Part shown: piece after piece, positions 37,813 to 46,524 of the stretch
How positions within the stretch are numbered: the first letter of the stretch is position 1
Layout: each line of letters opens with the position of its first letter
From: Pseudoalteromonas neustonica
GTDB lineage: Bacteria > Pseudomonadota > Gammaproteobacteria > Enterobacterales > Alteromonadaceae
NCBI RefSeq assembly: GCF_001653135.1
Contig: NZ_BDDS01000001.1
Coordinates: forward strand, 558,001 to 622,000
Direction: 5' to 3'
DNA: 64,000 bases
The notes under the pieces: model-generated
What the model saw: only the letters and a program-made list of their open reading frames with translations
Databases searched by the model: none
Told to the model about the DNA's origin: nothing
Translations under genes and position numbers: made by a program

Positions 37813-37981
37813 TAAAAATAGATACTTACGAATTAGTCAACGAATGCAGTTTACTCTGTTTTGATGAGTAAATGCCAATCTGCATGTAAAGCTTTGTAAA
37901 TAAACTTGACCGATATTTGATGAGGTTTTTATTGAGACTTTGGCCATCTAGAAGTAAGTTAATGATATATAAATAAAAATA

Positions 37982-38011
37982 GTTCTCAGTACCTAAAGTG
38001 GTACTAAGAAC
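37982..38011 (-). terminator. Terminator after KefB-like antiporter
   Basis: GTTCTTAGTACC/GGTACTGAGAAC (minus-strand sense; one G-U pair) with a six-base loop followed by TATTTTTATTT. Confidence 0.8.
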
Positions 38012-38021
38012 CTAATTTATA

Positions 38022-39593
38022 TTAAGAAAATAATTTTTGTTTCACATGTTCAGCAAAACCGCTACCGGCTTCTAAATAGAAGTTATAAGTTGAATCAACA
38101 CCCATATCTTCCAGCTCTTTTTGTTGATCAGGGTAATTTGCAATCGCAGTAACCTGACCTTGATAGCCTGAGGCACGTAACTGTTCTAATGCAAATATGT
38201 TTTGCATATGTTTAGGCATTGCTAGCATAATCATTTCAACATTAGAGTGATTTACACGTTGCCAAAAGTCTGGATCTGTAGCGTCTGCAAGTAATGCCTT
38301 TCGATCACGACGAACATGTTTATCAACAACCTCTGGTTTTATGTCAACGCCAGCTACAACACCAGGGTGTGTTAAATTGATTGTCTCATAAGCACCTGTG
38401 CCAATTCGACCCATACCAAATATAACTATTCTTGTATTATTTAGGTTAACAGGCAGCTCTTCAGCTAATCGAGTGTCACTTTCAAAACGCAATAGCCACT
38501 GCTCTATTTTTACGTAAATTTCATTAGAGCGTTTATTCAAAGGAGAGGCGATAATAAATGTTATAGATACCGCAATAGCCATAACAGCCAGCCATTCATT
38601 GGTTATTAAACCGCTTGTTGCAGCAACCATACATACAATTAAACCAAATTCACTGTAGTTGGTTAACGTAAATGCGCTTAAAAGCGAAGTACGTGCTCGC
38701 AATTTAAATGCGTTAGTCAGTACATAATATAAAAATACTTTGATCGGAAGTACCATAATGATAACAAGTGCTATCAATAATGAATTAACGGTCAACTCAG
38801 CACCTAAACCAATCGTTAAGAAAAAGCCGACTAACAGTATTTCTTTCAAATTAAGTAGTGACTTAGCTAGTTCACCTGCTTTTTTGTGAGGCGCGAACAT
38901 CATGCCTACAATTAATGCACCTAAATCACCTTTAAGCCCTGCAAATTCAAATGCGTTATACCCTAAGACTAAAGCAAAAAAGAAACCAAAAAGAGGTAAG
39001 AGCTCACCATGTTTAGAGCGATTTAAAATCCAAAACATAACAGGGCGAAGTAGTGGAAGAGCAACAAATAAAGCAAGTGCCCAGCCATTTGGTGTTTTCC
39101 CTGTACTTATAGCGAGAAATATTACGGCAAAAATATCTTGCATAACTAAAATACCAATAGCTATTTTACCATGCAAACTAGCCATTTCACCTCGCTCCTC
39201 AAGCACTTTCACTGCAAATACAGTACTTGAAAAACTAAAAGCAAAACCGACGAGTAAAGCACTTTGCCAGCTTAACTCATCAAACATTGGTAATGCTAAA
39301 TAACCAAGGAACAACATTAATCCACAAAATAGAGCACTGCTCAATATTATATGTATTGAAGCTGGAGCCCATACTTGAGGTTTGAGTAAATTAGCAACAC
39401 GTAATTTCAAACCAATGCTAAAAAGCAATAAAGTAACACCAAGGTCGGCTACTGAGTTTAGTAGTTCAGTGCTTTGAAAACCGCATAAGTTTAGCGCAAA
39501 CCCTGCAATTAAAAAGCCGATTAACGGTGGGAGTTTTAGTTGATAAACGACAAACCCACAAACAAACGCTGTGGCAAAAAATATTATTTCCAT
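38022..39593 (-). CDS. KefB/YbaL-type CPA2 cation/proton antiporter with TrkA-N domain
   Basis: About 12 membrane helices (residues 1-370: FVVYQLKLPPLIGFLIAGFALN, DLGVTLLLFSIGLKL, AFSFSSTVFAVKVLEERGE) followed by a Rossmann TrkA-N domain (from about 395: VIFGMGRIGTGAYETI, GVDIKPEVV, LADATDPDFWQRV). Probably a potassium/proton antiporter regulated by a nucleotide. The frame opens 24 codons upstream of the Met taken here, and another Met is four codons upstream; MEIIFFATAF is the typical family start, but the ribosome sites are weak, so the start is uncertain. Confidence 0.86.
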   Translation of the reverse strand: MEIIFFATAFVCGFVVYQLKLPPLIGFLIAGFALNLCGFQSTELLNSVADLGVTLLLFSIGLKLRVANLLKPQVWAPASIHIILSSALFCGLMLFLGYLALPMFDELSWQSALLVGFAFSFSSTVFAVKVLEERGEMASLHGKIAIGILVMQDIFAVIFLAISTGKTPNGWALALFVALPLLRPVMFWILNRSKHGELLPLFGFFFALVLGYNAFEFAGLKGDLGALIVGMMFAPHKKAGELAKSLLNLKEILLVGFFLTIGLGAELTVNSLLIALVIIMVLPIKVFLYYVLTNAFKLRARTSLLSAFTLTNYSEFGLIVCMVAATSGLITNEWLAVMAIAVSITFIIASPLNKRSNEIYVKIEQWLLRFESDTRLAEELPVNLNNTRIVIFGMGRIGTGAYETINLTHPGVVAGVDIKPEVVDKHVRRDRKALLADATDPDFWQRVNHSNVEMIMLAMPKHMQNIFALEQLRASGYQGQVTAIANYPDQQKELEDMGVDSTYNFYLEAGSGFAEHVKQKLFS

Positions 39594-39854
39594 AATTCTT
39601 AACATCACTTCATGTAGAGGGTCAGTGTAGCGAAAGATCACTATATTTGAAAATAATAAAGCCATATTTCGTATGTTAGTTGATCGAGTAGTGTATTATT
39701 TATGTTTAAAAATCATGCAATGATTGTTTTTTCGTGTAAAAACGGCATAAATAGCAACATTTTCGCTGACAGCAGCTTTTAAATGTGGTTAAGATGCAGT
39801 AACAAAGGAATTTAAGTGGCACTTTTTAGAAGTAGGCGGCTTAAGGAGAAATAG

Positions 39855-40598
39855 ATGTTTAAAAAGATTCTTGCATCAATAGGTATTGGTGCTGCAAAAG
39901 TTGATACTGTTCTTGAAACAGAACACCTGCAACCAGGGCAAATATTTAATGCTCAAATTGTTATTACAGCAGGTGACGTGAGCCAAGAAATTGCCGGTTT
40001 AGATTTAGCATTAGTCACCAAGGTAAAAGTAGAAGGTGAAGACGGTGCTTATTTTACGAATCATATAATAGATAAGTGGCGTATAACCGATATAGGCACA
40101 TTGGAGCCGGGCGAGCAAAAACAGATACCTTTTGAAGCTCGCTTACACTCTGAAACCCCCATCACCGAAATTAATGCGGGTTCTAATCAATCACATGTAT
40201 GGTTAGAGACCGGGCTTGATATTGATTTAGCGCTTGATCCAACAGATAAGGATCATCTGCATATATACCCTAATGATGCAGTAAATACGTTTATGCAAGC
40301 GATGGATAAATTGGGCTTTAGTTTAGTTAAAGCTGACGTGGAAAAAGGCTTTTTACGCGCAAGTACATTTGCTTCAGTATCAGGGTGCTATCAAGAACTT
40401 GAATATAGACCCAATAGCCGCAGTTTATTTGGCCTTAAAGAAATTGAATTATCATTTGTGCCTGAAGCTCATAAAACGCATGTATTAATCGAATTAGATA
40501 GGGCGTTTAGAGGTGATGGCTACGTAGATTTAACAATCGAACATGACCACGTGAATTTATCACAATTATGTGATCAGTTAGAACGCCTGCTTACATAA
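39855..40598 (+). CDS. Spo0M-family arrestin-like protein
   Basis: 247 aa. The N-terminal MFKKILASIGIGAAKVDTVLETEHLQPGQIFNAQIVITAGDVSQEIAGLDLALVT is characteristic of sporulation-control protein Spo0M, which occurs widely in non-sporulating proteobacteria. Predicted beta-sandwich (arrestin-like) fold, with the C-terminal SEVEN-type part containing FRGDGYVDLTIEH. Role in Gram-negatives unknown. GGAG before the ATG. A MITE-like element begins ten bases after its stop. Confidence 0.88.
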   Translation: MFKKILASIGIGAAKVDTVLETEHLQPGQIFNAQIVITAGDVSQEIAGLDLALVTKVKVEGEDGAYFTNHIIDKWRITDIGTLEPGEQKQIPFEARLHSETPITEINAGSNQSHVWLETGLDIDLALDPTDKDHLHIYPNDAVNTFMQAMDKLGFSLVKADVEKGFLRASTFASVSGCYQELEYRPNSRSLFGLKEIELSFVPEAHKTHVLIELDRAFRGDGYVDLTIEHDHVNLSQLCDQLERLLT

Positions 40599-40608
40599 AG
40601 GTAGGTTA

Positions 40609-40872
40609 GGGCGTGTTGACCTTTCGTGATTGATTTTGCAGCAGTTTATTTGGTATTTAGACAAGGCAGCGCCTATGGTGTGTGGTTGCTCCCTATAAAT
40701 AGGCGATAACGCAGTATAAATTCCAAACATGCGCTGCCCAAAGGGTTCTTCCTAGGGGCGATTAACTCTTTGTTGCTCGGTTTTTACTTAGCCCACTAGG
40801 TTACAAACCTCGCGCCGCGATTAAATCGCCCCTAGATTGGACAAATTTCAATCCACAAAGATCAACACGCCC
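40609..40872. mobile_element. MITE-like element, copy A (264 bp)
   Basis: Terminal inverted repeats GGGCGTGTTGAC.../...GTCAACACGCCC-like (right end ATCAACACGCCC), bounded by TA on both sides (TTA|GGG and CCC|TAG). No open reading frame of note, so it is non-autonomous. The internal sequence matches the reverse complement of copy B at 56015-56324, except for a roughly 46-base block present only in B. Confidence 0.85.
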
Positions 40873-40929
40873 TAGTAATTTTAATGAATAGCCCAGCATC
40901 GTCTGGGCTTTTTTTATAAGAGCACTTTG

Positions 40930-41382
40930 ATGCAATTAGTAAGTAAGTTATTTTCACAGCTAAGTAGTACTGAATTATTTAATATAATGCGCGGCCGAGT
41001 TGATGTTTTTGTTGTTGAGCAGCAGTGCCCGTATCCAGAATTAGATGACGTAGACACTCAACCTGATACACAACACCTTTTTTGGAGTGAAGAGCCATGC
41101 TTGTACGCATATGCGCGTTGTTATGCCAAAAATGAGCAATACAGTGCTATTGGTCGTGTGTTAATTGAAAAGTCTCAGCGAGGTAAAGGGCTGGCTGCTA
41201 TATTAGTCAAAGAGGCGATTCACTGTTGTTTAAAGCACTGGCCTTCGCGGGATATTTATATAGGCGCGCAGACATACTTACTCGACTTTTATAGTGAATT
41301 TGGCTTTGAAAAAACGGGTGGAGTGTATTTAGAAGATGGGATTGAACACCAAGATATGATTTTAAAAAACCGCTCAGTTTGA
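40930..41382 (+). CDS. ElaA-like GNAT acetyltransferase
   Basis: 150 aa. GNAT fold with the ElaA landmarks RVDVFVVEQQCPYPELDDVDTQPDTQHLFW at the front and IGRVLIEKSQRGKGLAAILVKEAI (acetyl-CoA binding, RGKGLA) near 75-100, then YLLDFYSEFGFEKTGGVYLEDGIEHQDM. Substrate unknown. The start is the ATG at 40930; a TTG one codon upstream is not needed. Confidence 0.9.
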   Translation: MQLVSKLFSQLSSTELFNIMRGRVDVFVVEQQCPYPELDDVDTQPDTQHLFWSEEPCLYAYARCYAKNEQYSAIGRVLIEKSQRGKGLAAILVKEAIHCCLKHWPSRDIYIGAQTYLLDFYSEFGFEKTGGVYLEDGIEHQDMILKNRSV

Positions 41383-41394
41383 TGAGCGGTTTTT
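41365..41394. terminator. Bidirectional terminator overlapping ElaA-like gene end
   Basis: AAAAACCGCTCA/TGAGCGGTTTTT hairpin; it includes the stop codon of the acetyltransferase gene and also serves the convergent transporter gene. Confidence 0.88.
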
Positions 41395-41405
41395 ATTACG
41401 TTGAA

Positions 41406-42758
41406 TTAACCTAATAACGAACTTACAAACACTAAACCAATTGCTATTGGGCAAATGAATTTAATATACCATGGCCAAATTTTCCAAAATATACCATTAG
41501 CAACTTCTGGGCAGCCTTGTTGAATTTCAGTTAGTAAAGAGTTGCGATACCAAATCCAACCAACAAATAAGCAGCACATTAAACCTAGCAATGGTTGGCC
41601 AAATTTAGTTGTCAATGCGATAACAAAGCCGAATAAAGTGCCAAAGTTTAAAATAATAGTAAAACTGACCACCGCAATAATGGCGCCAATTAGCCAGGTA
41701 GCACTAAGGCGGTTTAATGAAAAGCGTTCAACGGCATATGAAACCGGTGCTTCTAACATTGAGATAGAAGATGTTAGGGCAGCAATGCTCATCAAAGCAA
41801 AAAATGCAAAGCCGACGAATAAACCAATAGTGCCCATGCCATCAAATAAGGCAGGTAAAACCTGGAATACTAAGGTGTCTTCTGATAATAGCTCGCCTGT
41901 CGCAGAGAATATTTCAACACCTTGCGCTTGAGCTACATACATCGCAGGGATAATTAATAAGCCCGCAACAAAAGCAATAAATACATCAATAAGTGTTACG
42001 TATGCACCCAAAGAAACTAAGTTTTCTTTTTTACTGATATAAGAGCCGTAAATTATCATTACACTTGTACCGAGTGATAATGAGAAAAAGGCTTGCCCTA
42101 ATGCACTTACGAGTAACTCAGGGTCTAATATAGAACTGAAATCAGGGACCAAGTAGGCTTTAAGACCTGTCATGGCGCCATCTTGCATCATTACATAAAT
42201 AATTAAAGCAAATAAAATGGAAAGTAATGCAGGCATTAAGCGTTTTGACCACTTTTCTATGCCGTTTTCTACACCTTTACTAATAATTGCTACAGTTAAG
42301 ATTATAAAACCTGCAGTAAACAGTAAATCACGAGAAAGTGATTGCTCACTTAGCCATGTTGAAGCTGTTTGACTTCCAGCGAGTGTAGCCACCGGTTCTA
42401 GTGTCGCACTGATCATCCAGCCGGCCACAATGGCATAAAAACTTAAAATTAAACCAGCGCAAATTATGCCACCAAAACCGACCACAAAAGCGAAGTGTTT
42501 TTGCCAGCCATCATTCGATATTTTACGTAAAGAAGTTACGGCATTTGCTTGACCATGACGGCCAATTGTTAATTCAGCCATTAGTGCAGGGTAGGCTAAA
42601 CAAAAAGCCAGCACAAGGTAGGCAACTAAAAATGCGGCACCGCCATTACTTGCGGTTTGTGTGGGGAAGCCCCAAATATTTCCAAGCCCCACAGCAGAAC
42701 CCGCGGCGGCCATTATAAATCCAAAACGGGAGCTAAACTCCCCTCTTACTGCGCTCAT
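41406..42758 (-). CDS. Sodium-dependent neurotransmitter-symporter (NSS) family transporter
   Basis: 450 aa, about 11-12 helices. The family N-terminus RGEFSSRFGFIMAAAGSAVGLGNIWGFPTQTASNGGAAFLVAYL forms the sodium site in helix 1, and further helices carry AFFSLSLGTSVMIIYGSY. Probably imports an amino acid with sodium; the exact substrate is unknown. The frame begins 13 codons upstream, but the Met at 42758 gives the usual family start. Confidence 0.9.
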   Translation of the reverse strand: MSAVRGEFSSRFGFIMAAAGSAVGLGNIWGFPTQTASNGGAAFLVAYLVLAFCLAYPALMAELTIGRHGQANAVTSLRKISNDGWQKHFAFVVGFGGIICAGLILSFYAIVAGWMISATLEPVATLAGSQTASTWLSEQSLSRDLLFTAGFIILTVAIISKGVENGIEKWSKRLMPALLSILFALIIYVMMQDGAMTGLKAYLVPDFSSILDPELLVSALGQAFFSLSLGTSVMIIYGSYISKKENLVSLGAYVTLIDVFIAFVAGLLIIPAMYVAQAQGVEIFSATGELLSEDTLVFQVLPALFDGMGTIGLFVGFAFFALMSIAALTSSISMLEAPVSYAVERFSLNRLSATWLIGAIIAVVSFTIILNFGTLFGFVIALTTKFGQPLLGLMCCLFVGWIWYRNSLLTEIQQGCPEVANGIFWKIWPWYIKFICPIAIGLVFVSSLLG

Positions 42759-42980
42759 AATTATTATTACTTCTCTATTTTGTGACGGCGCTGACAATCT
42801 ACTGTAAATGCAAAAAAATAAAAAGCTCTTATTTTAGTGAATAAACGCTAAAAACGTAACATTGGACTTTTTTGCATCAATCAGTGAGCTTGTCCCTTTA
42901 TGTTTTACCTATTAAGTGTTTGTTGTATAGGTATATAAATAGAGATACGATGACTGTAAAGCGTAACATTTTAATTACAT

Positions 42981-44267
42981 TTACTCGTGGTTATGTATTT
43001 TCAAGGTAAAGCAAGCACCGCCGAGTCGTTCGCTTTTGCCAAGTTTAATAGTGCCGTGGTGCCAATCAGCGACTTTAGCAACAATCGCAAGCCCTAAGCC
43101 GTAACTTTGATCTGCTCTATTACGGTGATTTTGCTCTTGAAAAAAAGGGCTAAAGACTTTATGCCAATTTTGTTGGGCTATTCCCGGCCCATCATCTTCA
43201 ACAATAAATGTGATTATGTGCCCTTGTCGTTTTGCCGTTAACACAATGCGGCTATGCGCAAAATCACAGGCATTGTTAAGTAAGTTAGTAATGGCACGCG
43301 CTAACCAATGCAGATCCGCTGTTAAATTTTCATTATCGCTGACTAATTCTAAATCAATAGTTTGATTGGCTAATTTAGGAGCTAATTGATTGATAATTGT
43401 TGCTAAATAATCATTCATTAATGTGTTTGAATAGGTAAGCTGATTTGCTTGTTGCTCTAAGGTTGCAAATGCTAAATAGCTTTTAAGCATGGATTCCATT
43501 TGATCTAAATCCGATTCCATGCGAGCTAAATAATGTTTTATTTTATCTTCATCATGACAATCAATCGCAGCATCTAAACCGAAGCGCAAACAGGCAATAG
43601 GAGTGCGTATATCATGAGATAAGCTAGACGCCATTAATTTGTTTTCATCAAGGAGTTTTTCAATTTGGCTCGCCATACGGTTAAATGTGCGCTCTACATC
43701 TTTTATATAAGTAAAGTGGGATACCTTAATACGTGCGCTTAAATCACCTACTGCAAACTTTTTAGCTGCGTCGTTCACAACACCTAAACGATTTGCTAAT
43801 GGTGCAATAATAAACCCCATAAAAACACATAAACCAGCATAAAAAAGTAAGGTAAGTAACATGTCATTATGTTGTTCTTGTTGATGCAGCTTCTCTAGGC
43901 GTAGCTTTAAATGAAATGGTGAAAGTTGTGTATTTGTGTAGAGTAAATAAAAGCCTTGTTGATCTTCAAGGATGAGCCCACCAGGCGCACGCATTTGGGT
44001 AAGTAGAGAGGCCGGGAGTGCGAGTGACTGTGTAGCGCGATAGGTTAGCGGTAATGAAAATTGCTCTGCTAGATTTTGGGTAAAGCGAACACGTTTATCG
44101 AGAGGTTGAGCTATAATCTGCTGGCTAAACCCCATTAATATTTTACTTTGTAGAGCAAACTCATCTTCAGTGTGGTGAGTTTGCTGGCTAAATGCATCTA
44201 TTAGCCAACCAAGTATCACAATAGATAACAAGGCGCTGGCAAGTAAAGAAAGATAAAACTTTTTCAT
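42981..44267 (-). CDS. Sensor histidine kinase (module 2)
   Basis: 428 aa. Helices near 5-25 and 137-157 bound a periplasmic domain of about 110 residues, then HAMP (about 157-210), His218 in SSLSHDIRTPI, N-box ITNLLNNACDFA, G1 DDGPGI, and G2 SYGLGLAIV. Paralogous in architecture to the kinase at 35577-36824. It starts 36 bases after the regulator stop. Confidence 0.93.
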   Translation of the reverse strand: MKKFYLSLLASALLSIVILGWLIDAFSQQTHHTEDEFALQSKILMGFSQQIIAQPLDKRVRFTQNLAEQFSLPLTYRATQSLALPASLLTQMRAPGGLILEDQQGFYLLYTNTQLSPFHLKLRLEKLHQQEQHNDMLLTLLFYAGLCVFMGFIIAPLANRLGVVNDAAKKFAVGDLSARIKVSHFTYIKDVERTFNRMASQIEKLLDENKLMASSLSHDIRTPIACLRFGLDAAIDCHDEDKIKHYLARMESDLDQMESMLKSYLAFATLEQQANQLTYSNTLMNDYLATIINQLAPKLANQTIDLELVSDNENLTADLHWLARAITNLLNNACDFAHSRIVLTAKRQGHIITFIVEDDGPGIAQQNWHKVFSPFFQEQNHRNRADQSYGLGLAIVAKVADWHHGTIKLGKSERLGGACFTLKIHNHE

Positions 44268-44303
44268 GGGCTTGTTAAATACATAATAAAATTAACTGAC
44301 GCA

Positions 44304-45008
44304 TCACCATGCACTGGCGACGAGTAAATAGCCACGTCCCCAAATGGTTTTGATTTTTTCCGGGTGCTGCGGATCATCATTAAACTTTTTTCGTAACGCA
44401 GAGATAAGCACATCAACACTGCGATCCAACCCATCGTACTCTCGGCCTTTCGTTGCTTTAAATACAGCATCACGAGATACAACTTGGCCTGCATTACTGG
44501 CTAAGTATTGCAGTAGTAAATATTCAGCACTAGAGATAGGGTGCTCAACATTATCGACGAAAACATTTCGTGACTGTGTGTCTATTTTTAATAAACCAAC
44601 TTGGATAATCGAATCATCAACCTTATTCTCACTATTATCATTGCTTAGTCGCAATGCTGCTTTGATACGAGCCAATAGTGCTCGAGGTCTGACTGGCTTC
44701 ATTATATAGTCACTGGCGCCTACTTCTAACCCGATCACTTCATCCATTTCATCATCTCTTGCAGTGAGCATAATGATAGGGGATTGATAAAACTGGCGTA
44801 GCTCTCGACAAACACTGATCCCATCTTGGCCTGGCAGCATAATATCGAGTAAGATTAAATCAGGTTTTAGCTCTTTAACATGACTGACGACCTGATCGCC
44901 GCGAACACAAATTTGTGTGGTATAGCCTTGCTCAGTTAAGTATTCAGCGACCCACTGAGCGAGTGACTGATCATCTTCAACAAGTAAGATTGTGCCGTAA
45001 TTGTCCAT
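44304..45008 (-). CDS. OmpR-family response regulator (module 2)
   Basis: 234 aa: receiver domain with Asp55 (LILLDIMLPG), Lys in MKPVRPRALLARI, and the winged helix (ISSAEYLLLQYLASNAGQVVSRDA, VDVLISALRKKFND, IKTIWGRGYLL). Similar in layout to the regulator at 34878-35570, including the R-x-LLARI stretch and YDGLDR(S/T)VDV motif. Part of module 2 on the minus strand. Confidence 0.94.
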   Translation of the reverse strand: MDNYGTILLVEDDQSLAQWVAEYLTEQGYTTQICVRGDQVVSHVKELKPDLILLDIMLPGQDGISVCRELRQFYQSPIIMLTARDDEMDEVIGLEVGASDYIMKPVRPRALLARIKAALRLSNDNSENKVDDSIIQVGLLKIDTQSRNVFVDNVEHPISSAEYLLLQYLASNAGQVVSRDAVFKATKGREYDGLDRSVDVLISALRKKFNDDPQHPEKIKTIWGRGYLLVASAW

Positions 45009-45020
45009 AGTGTTCTCTTT

Positions 45021-45413
45021 TTAAAAAAGGCGCCAGCGGCGTTTCTTTTGGCGGTTTTGATAAACCCACTGCAGCTGCACTTGTGCTGATGCGATGATTT
45101 TGCCTGTATCACTATTAATTAGTTCAAATGAAATGCTTTCAATCGAGTCAAATGCATAATTGAACTTCCCATTACTTTGTCTTAACCAGCATTGCATAAT
45201 GTGCTTAGATGTTGCATCACGTAAGCAATAATTACCGAGTGTACTGTGTTGCCAGTTTAGCTCAACATCAGCGTAGCATTTGCGTCCTTCGCGTAATGCT
45301 ACGCAGGTATCGGGTAGGGCTACTAAGCTATTATCTAATGGCTTTGTGTCGCTTGCATATAACGGGTTAATACCCAGCAACAATAATAAAATTACTGAAG
45401 CTTTAGAATACAT
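45021..45413 (-). CDS. DUF3019 periplasmic protein (module 2)
   Basis: 130 aa with signal peptide (about 1-21, ending PLYAS). The four cysteines of the family are present (CVALREGRKC, YCLRD, MQCW), and the C-terminus is basic and aromatic (RQKKRRWRLF). Overlaps the end of the MipA-like gene by 11 bases and precedes the regulator by 12 bases. Function unknown. Confidence 0.82.
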   Translation of the reverse strand: MYSKASVILLLLLGINPLYASDTKPLDNSLVALPDTCVALREGRKCYADVELNWQHSTLGNYCLRDATSKHIMQCWLRQSNGKFNYAFDSIESISFELINSDTGKIIASAQVQLQWVYQNRQKKRRWRLF

Positions 45414-46260
45414 AACGCACGCCCATCATCGCTTTATGCTGATACCCCTGAGATACAATTGGACTATTAACTATTTCATTGGAAAACCACGTTGATAGCC
45501 AACCACCTAAAAATACCCAATGCTGATTAAGCGGATATTCGGCGTGGAATTCAAATATCATACTTGTTGATGTGCCCGTATGATAAACGGGACGAGTTGG
45601 GGTTGCTTCACTTGGGGTAATGCCAAAATAGTAATTTGTAAAATCAGCAGAATATGCGCTAAAGCCTAAGCCGGTTCGAAACTCCCAGTTTTGCCACGGT
45701 AAAATATGGCTAAAAAAAGTATTTACGACCCAGCCATTATGCGCGCTAGAAATATCATGTAAGTATTCAAACGAAATCTGTGAATTTTCAAATCGTCGGG
45801 TAAGGCGCAGGCCAGTATCAAAATCATATCGACGACTTTTAATACCATCGAGCTCTTTAATAGTGCCCTCAGCGTATAGATCTAGACCTGTTTCGTTAAA
45901 GCCCGCTTGTATATTGGTGCCAAGAATATCCAGCCCCCAATCAAATTTATCTATCAGGCTATAACCAATAATGACACCACCACTGAGTTGACTGTGATCA
46001 ATGTCTAAATAAAAGCGTTCGTAAGATAGGGCTAGGTTAATATCAAGTAACACGCCGTGACTATATGAATCCATACCAACTAAATAGGAATCTTCGATAT
46101 AATAACCAGCGCCAGCGCTCCAGTCCCAGGCAAAACCTGCCGTCGGTTCTAGGGTATTGTCGGCATAATAACGATTACTTGCATAACTCGGGCTGTGCCA
46201 TAAACACACACTGATCACAAATATCATCAGCTTTTGTAGTGGATTTTGTACCAATCGCAT
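45403..46260 (-). CDS. MipA/OmpV-family outer membrane protein (module 2)
   Basis: 285 aa. Signal peptide (about 1-27, ending PSYAS), then a beta-barrel with DWSAGAGYYIEDSYLVGMDSY and LLDINLALSYERFYLDI; the C-terminus MMGVRYVF is a typical outer membrane end. First gene of the minus-strand module. Sequence is clearly diverged from the barrel at 33621-34475, so this is not a recent duplication. Confidence 0.85.
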   Translation of the reverse strand: MRLVQNPLQKLMIFVISVCLWHSPSYASNRYYADNTLEPTAGFAWDWSAGAGYYIEDSYLVGMDSYSHGVLLDINLALSYERFYLDIDHSQLSGGVIIGYSLIDKFDWGLDILGTNIQAGFNETGLDLYAEGTIKELDGIKSRRYDFDTGLRLTRRFENSQISFEYLHDISSAHNGWVVNTFFSHILPWQNWEFRTGLGFSAYSADFTNYYFGITPSEATPTRPVYHTGTSTSMIFEFHAEYPLNQHWVFLGGWLSTWFSNEIVNSPIVSQGYQHKAMMGVRYVF

Positions 46261-46376
46261 CCGTTATCCAAATAAATAAACAGTAATTAACTGTATTATA
46301 TTGTCAAATAGTTATTTAAATCTGTAAAAAAATGTATTTGAGTGCAATAAATGTATTTATTTTTAAAGTAGGCGTT

Positions 46377-46402
46377 CCTCGGCGCTTTTGTAGTTGCCGA
46401 GG
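46377..46402. other. GC-rich hairpin CCTCGGC/GCCGAGG
   Basis: Seven-base stem with a 12-base loop, immediately before a copy of the TATACYCAAA repeat. No T-tract after it. Part of the repeat or a structural element. Confidence 0.4.
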
Positions 46403-46406
46403 GGGG

Positions 46407-46480
46407 TATACTCAAATCACCTCAAAAAACGCCCAAGGGTTTGGTTTAAAAGATTTATACTGCGTTATTGATTTTAATAA
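46407..46480. repeat. Partial copy of the TATACCCAAACCACCT repeat
   Basis: TATACTCAAATCACCTCAA and GCCCAAGGGTTTGGTTTAAAAG resemble the left end and interior of the element at 63178-63407. The following TTTATACTGCGTTAT matches the GGGCGTGTTGAC element (copy B, 56214-56228), so the sequence looks chimeric or deleted. Confidence 0.55.
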
Positions 46481-46524
46481 TAGAGCCATAATTAGAGGTT
46501 AAATAGTCCATTTATCACAGTGGT

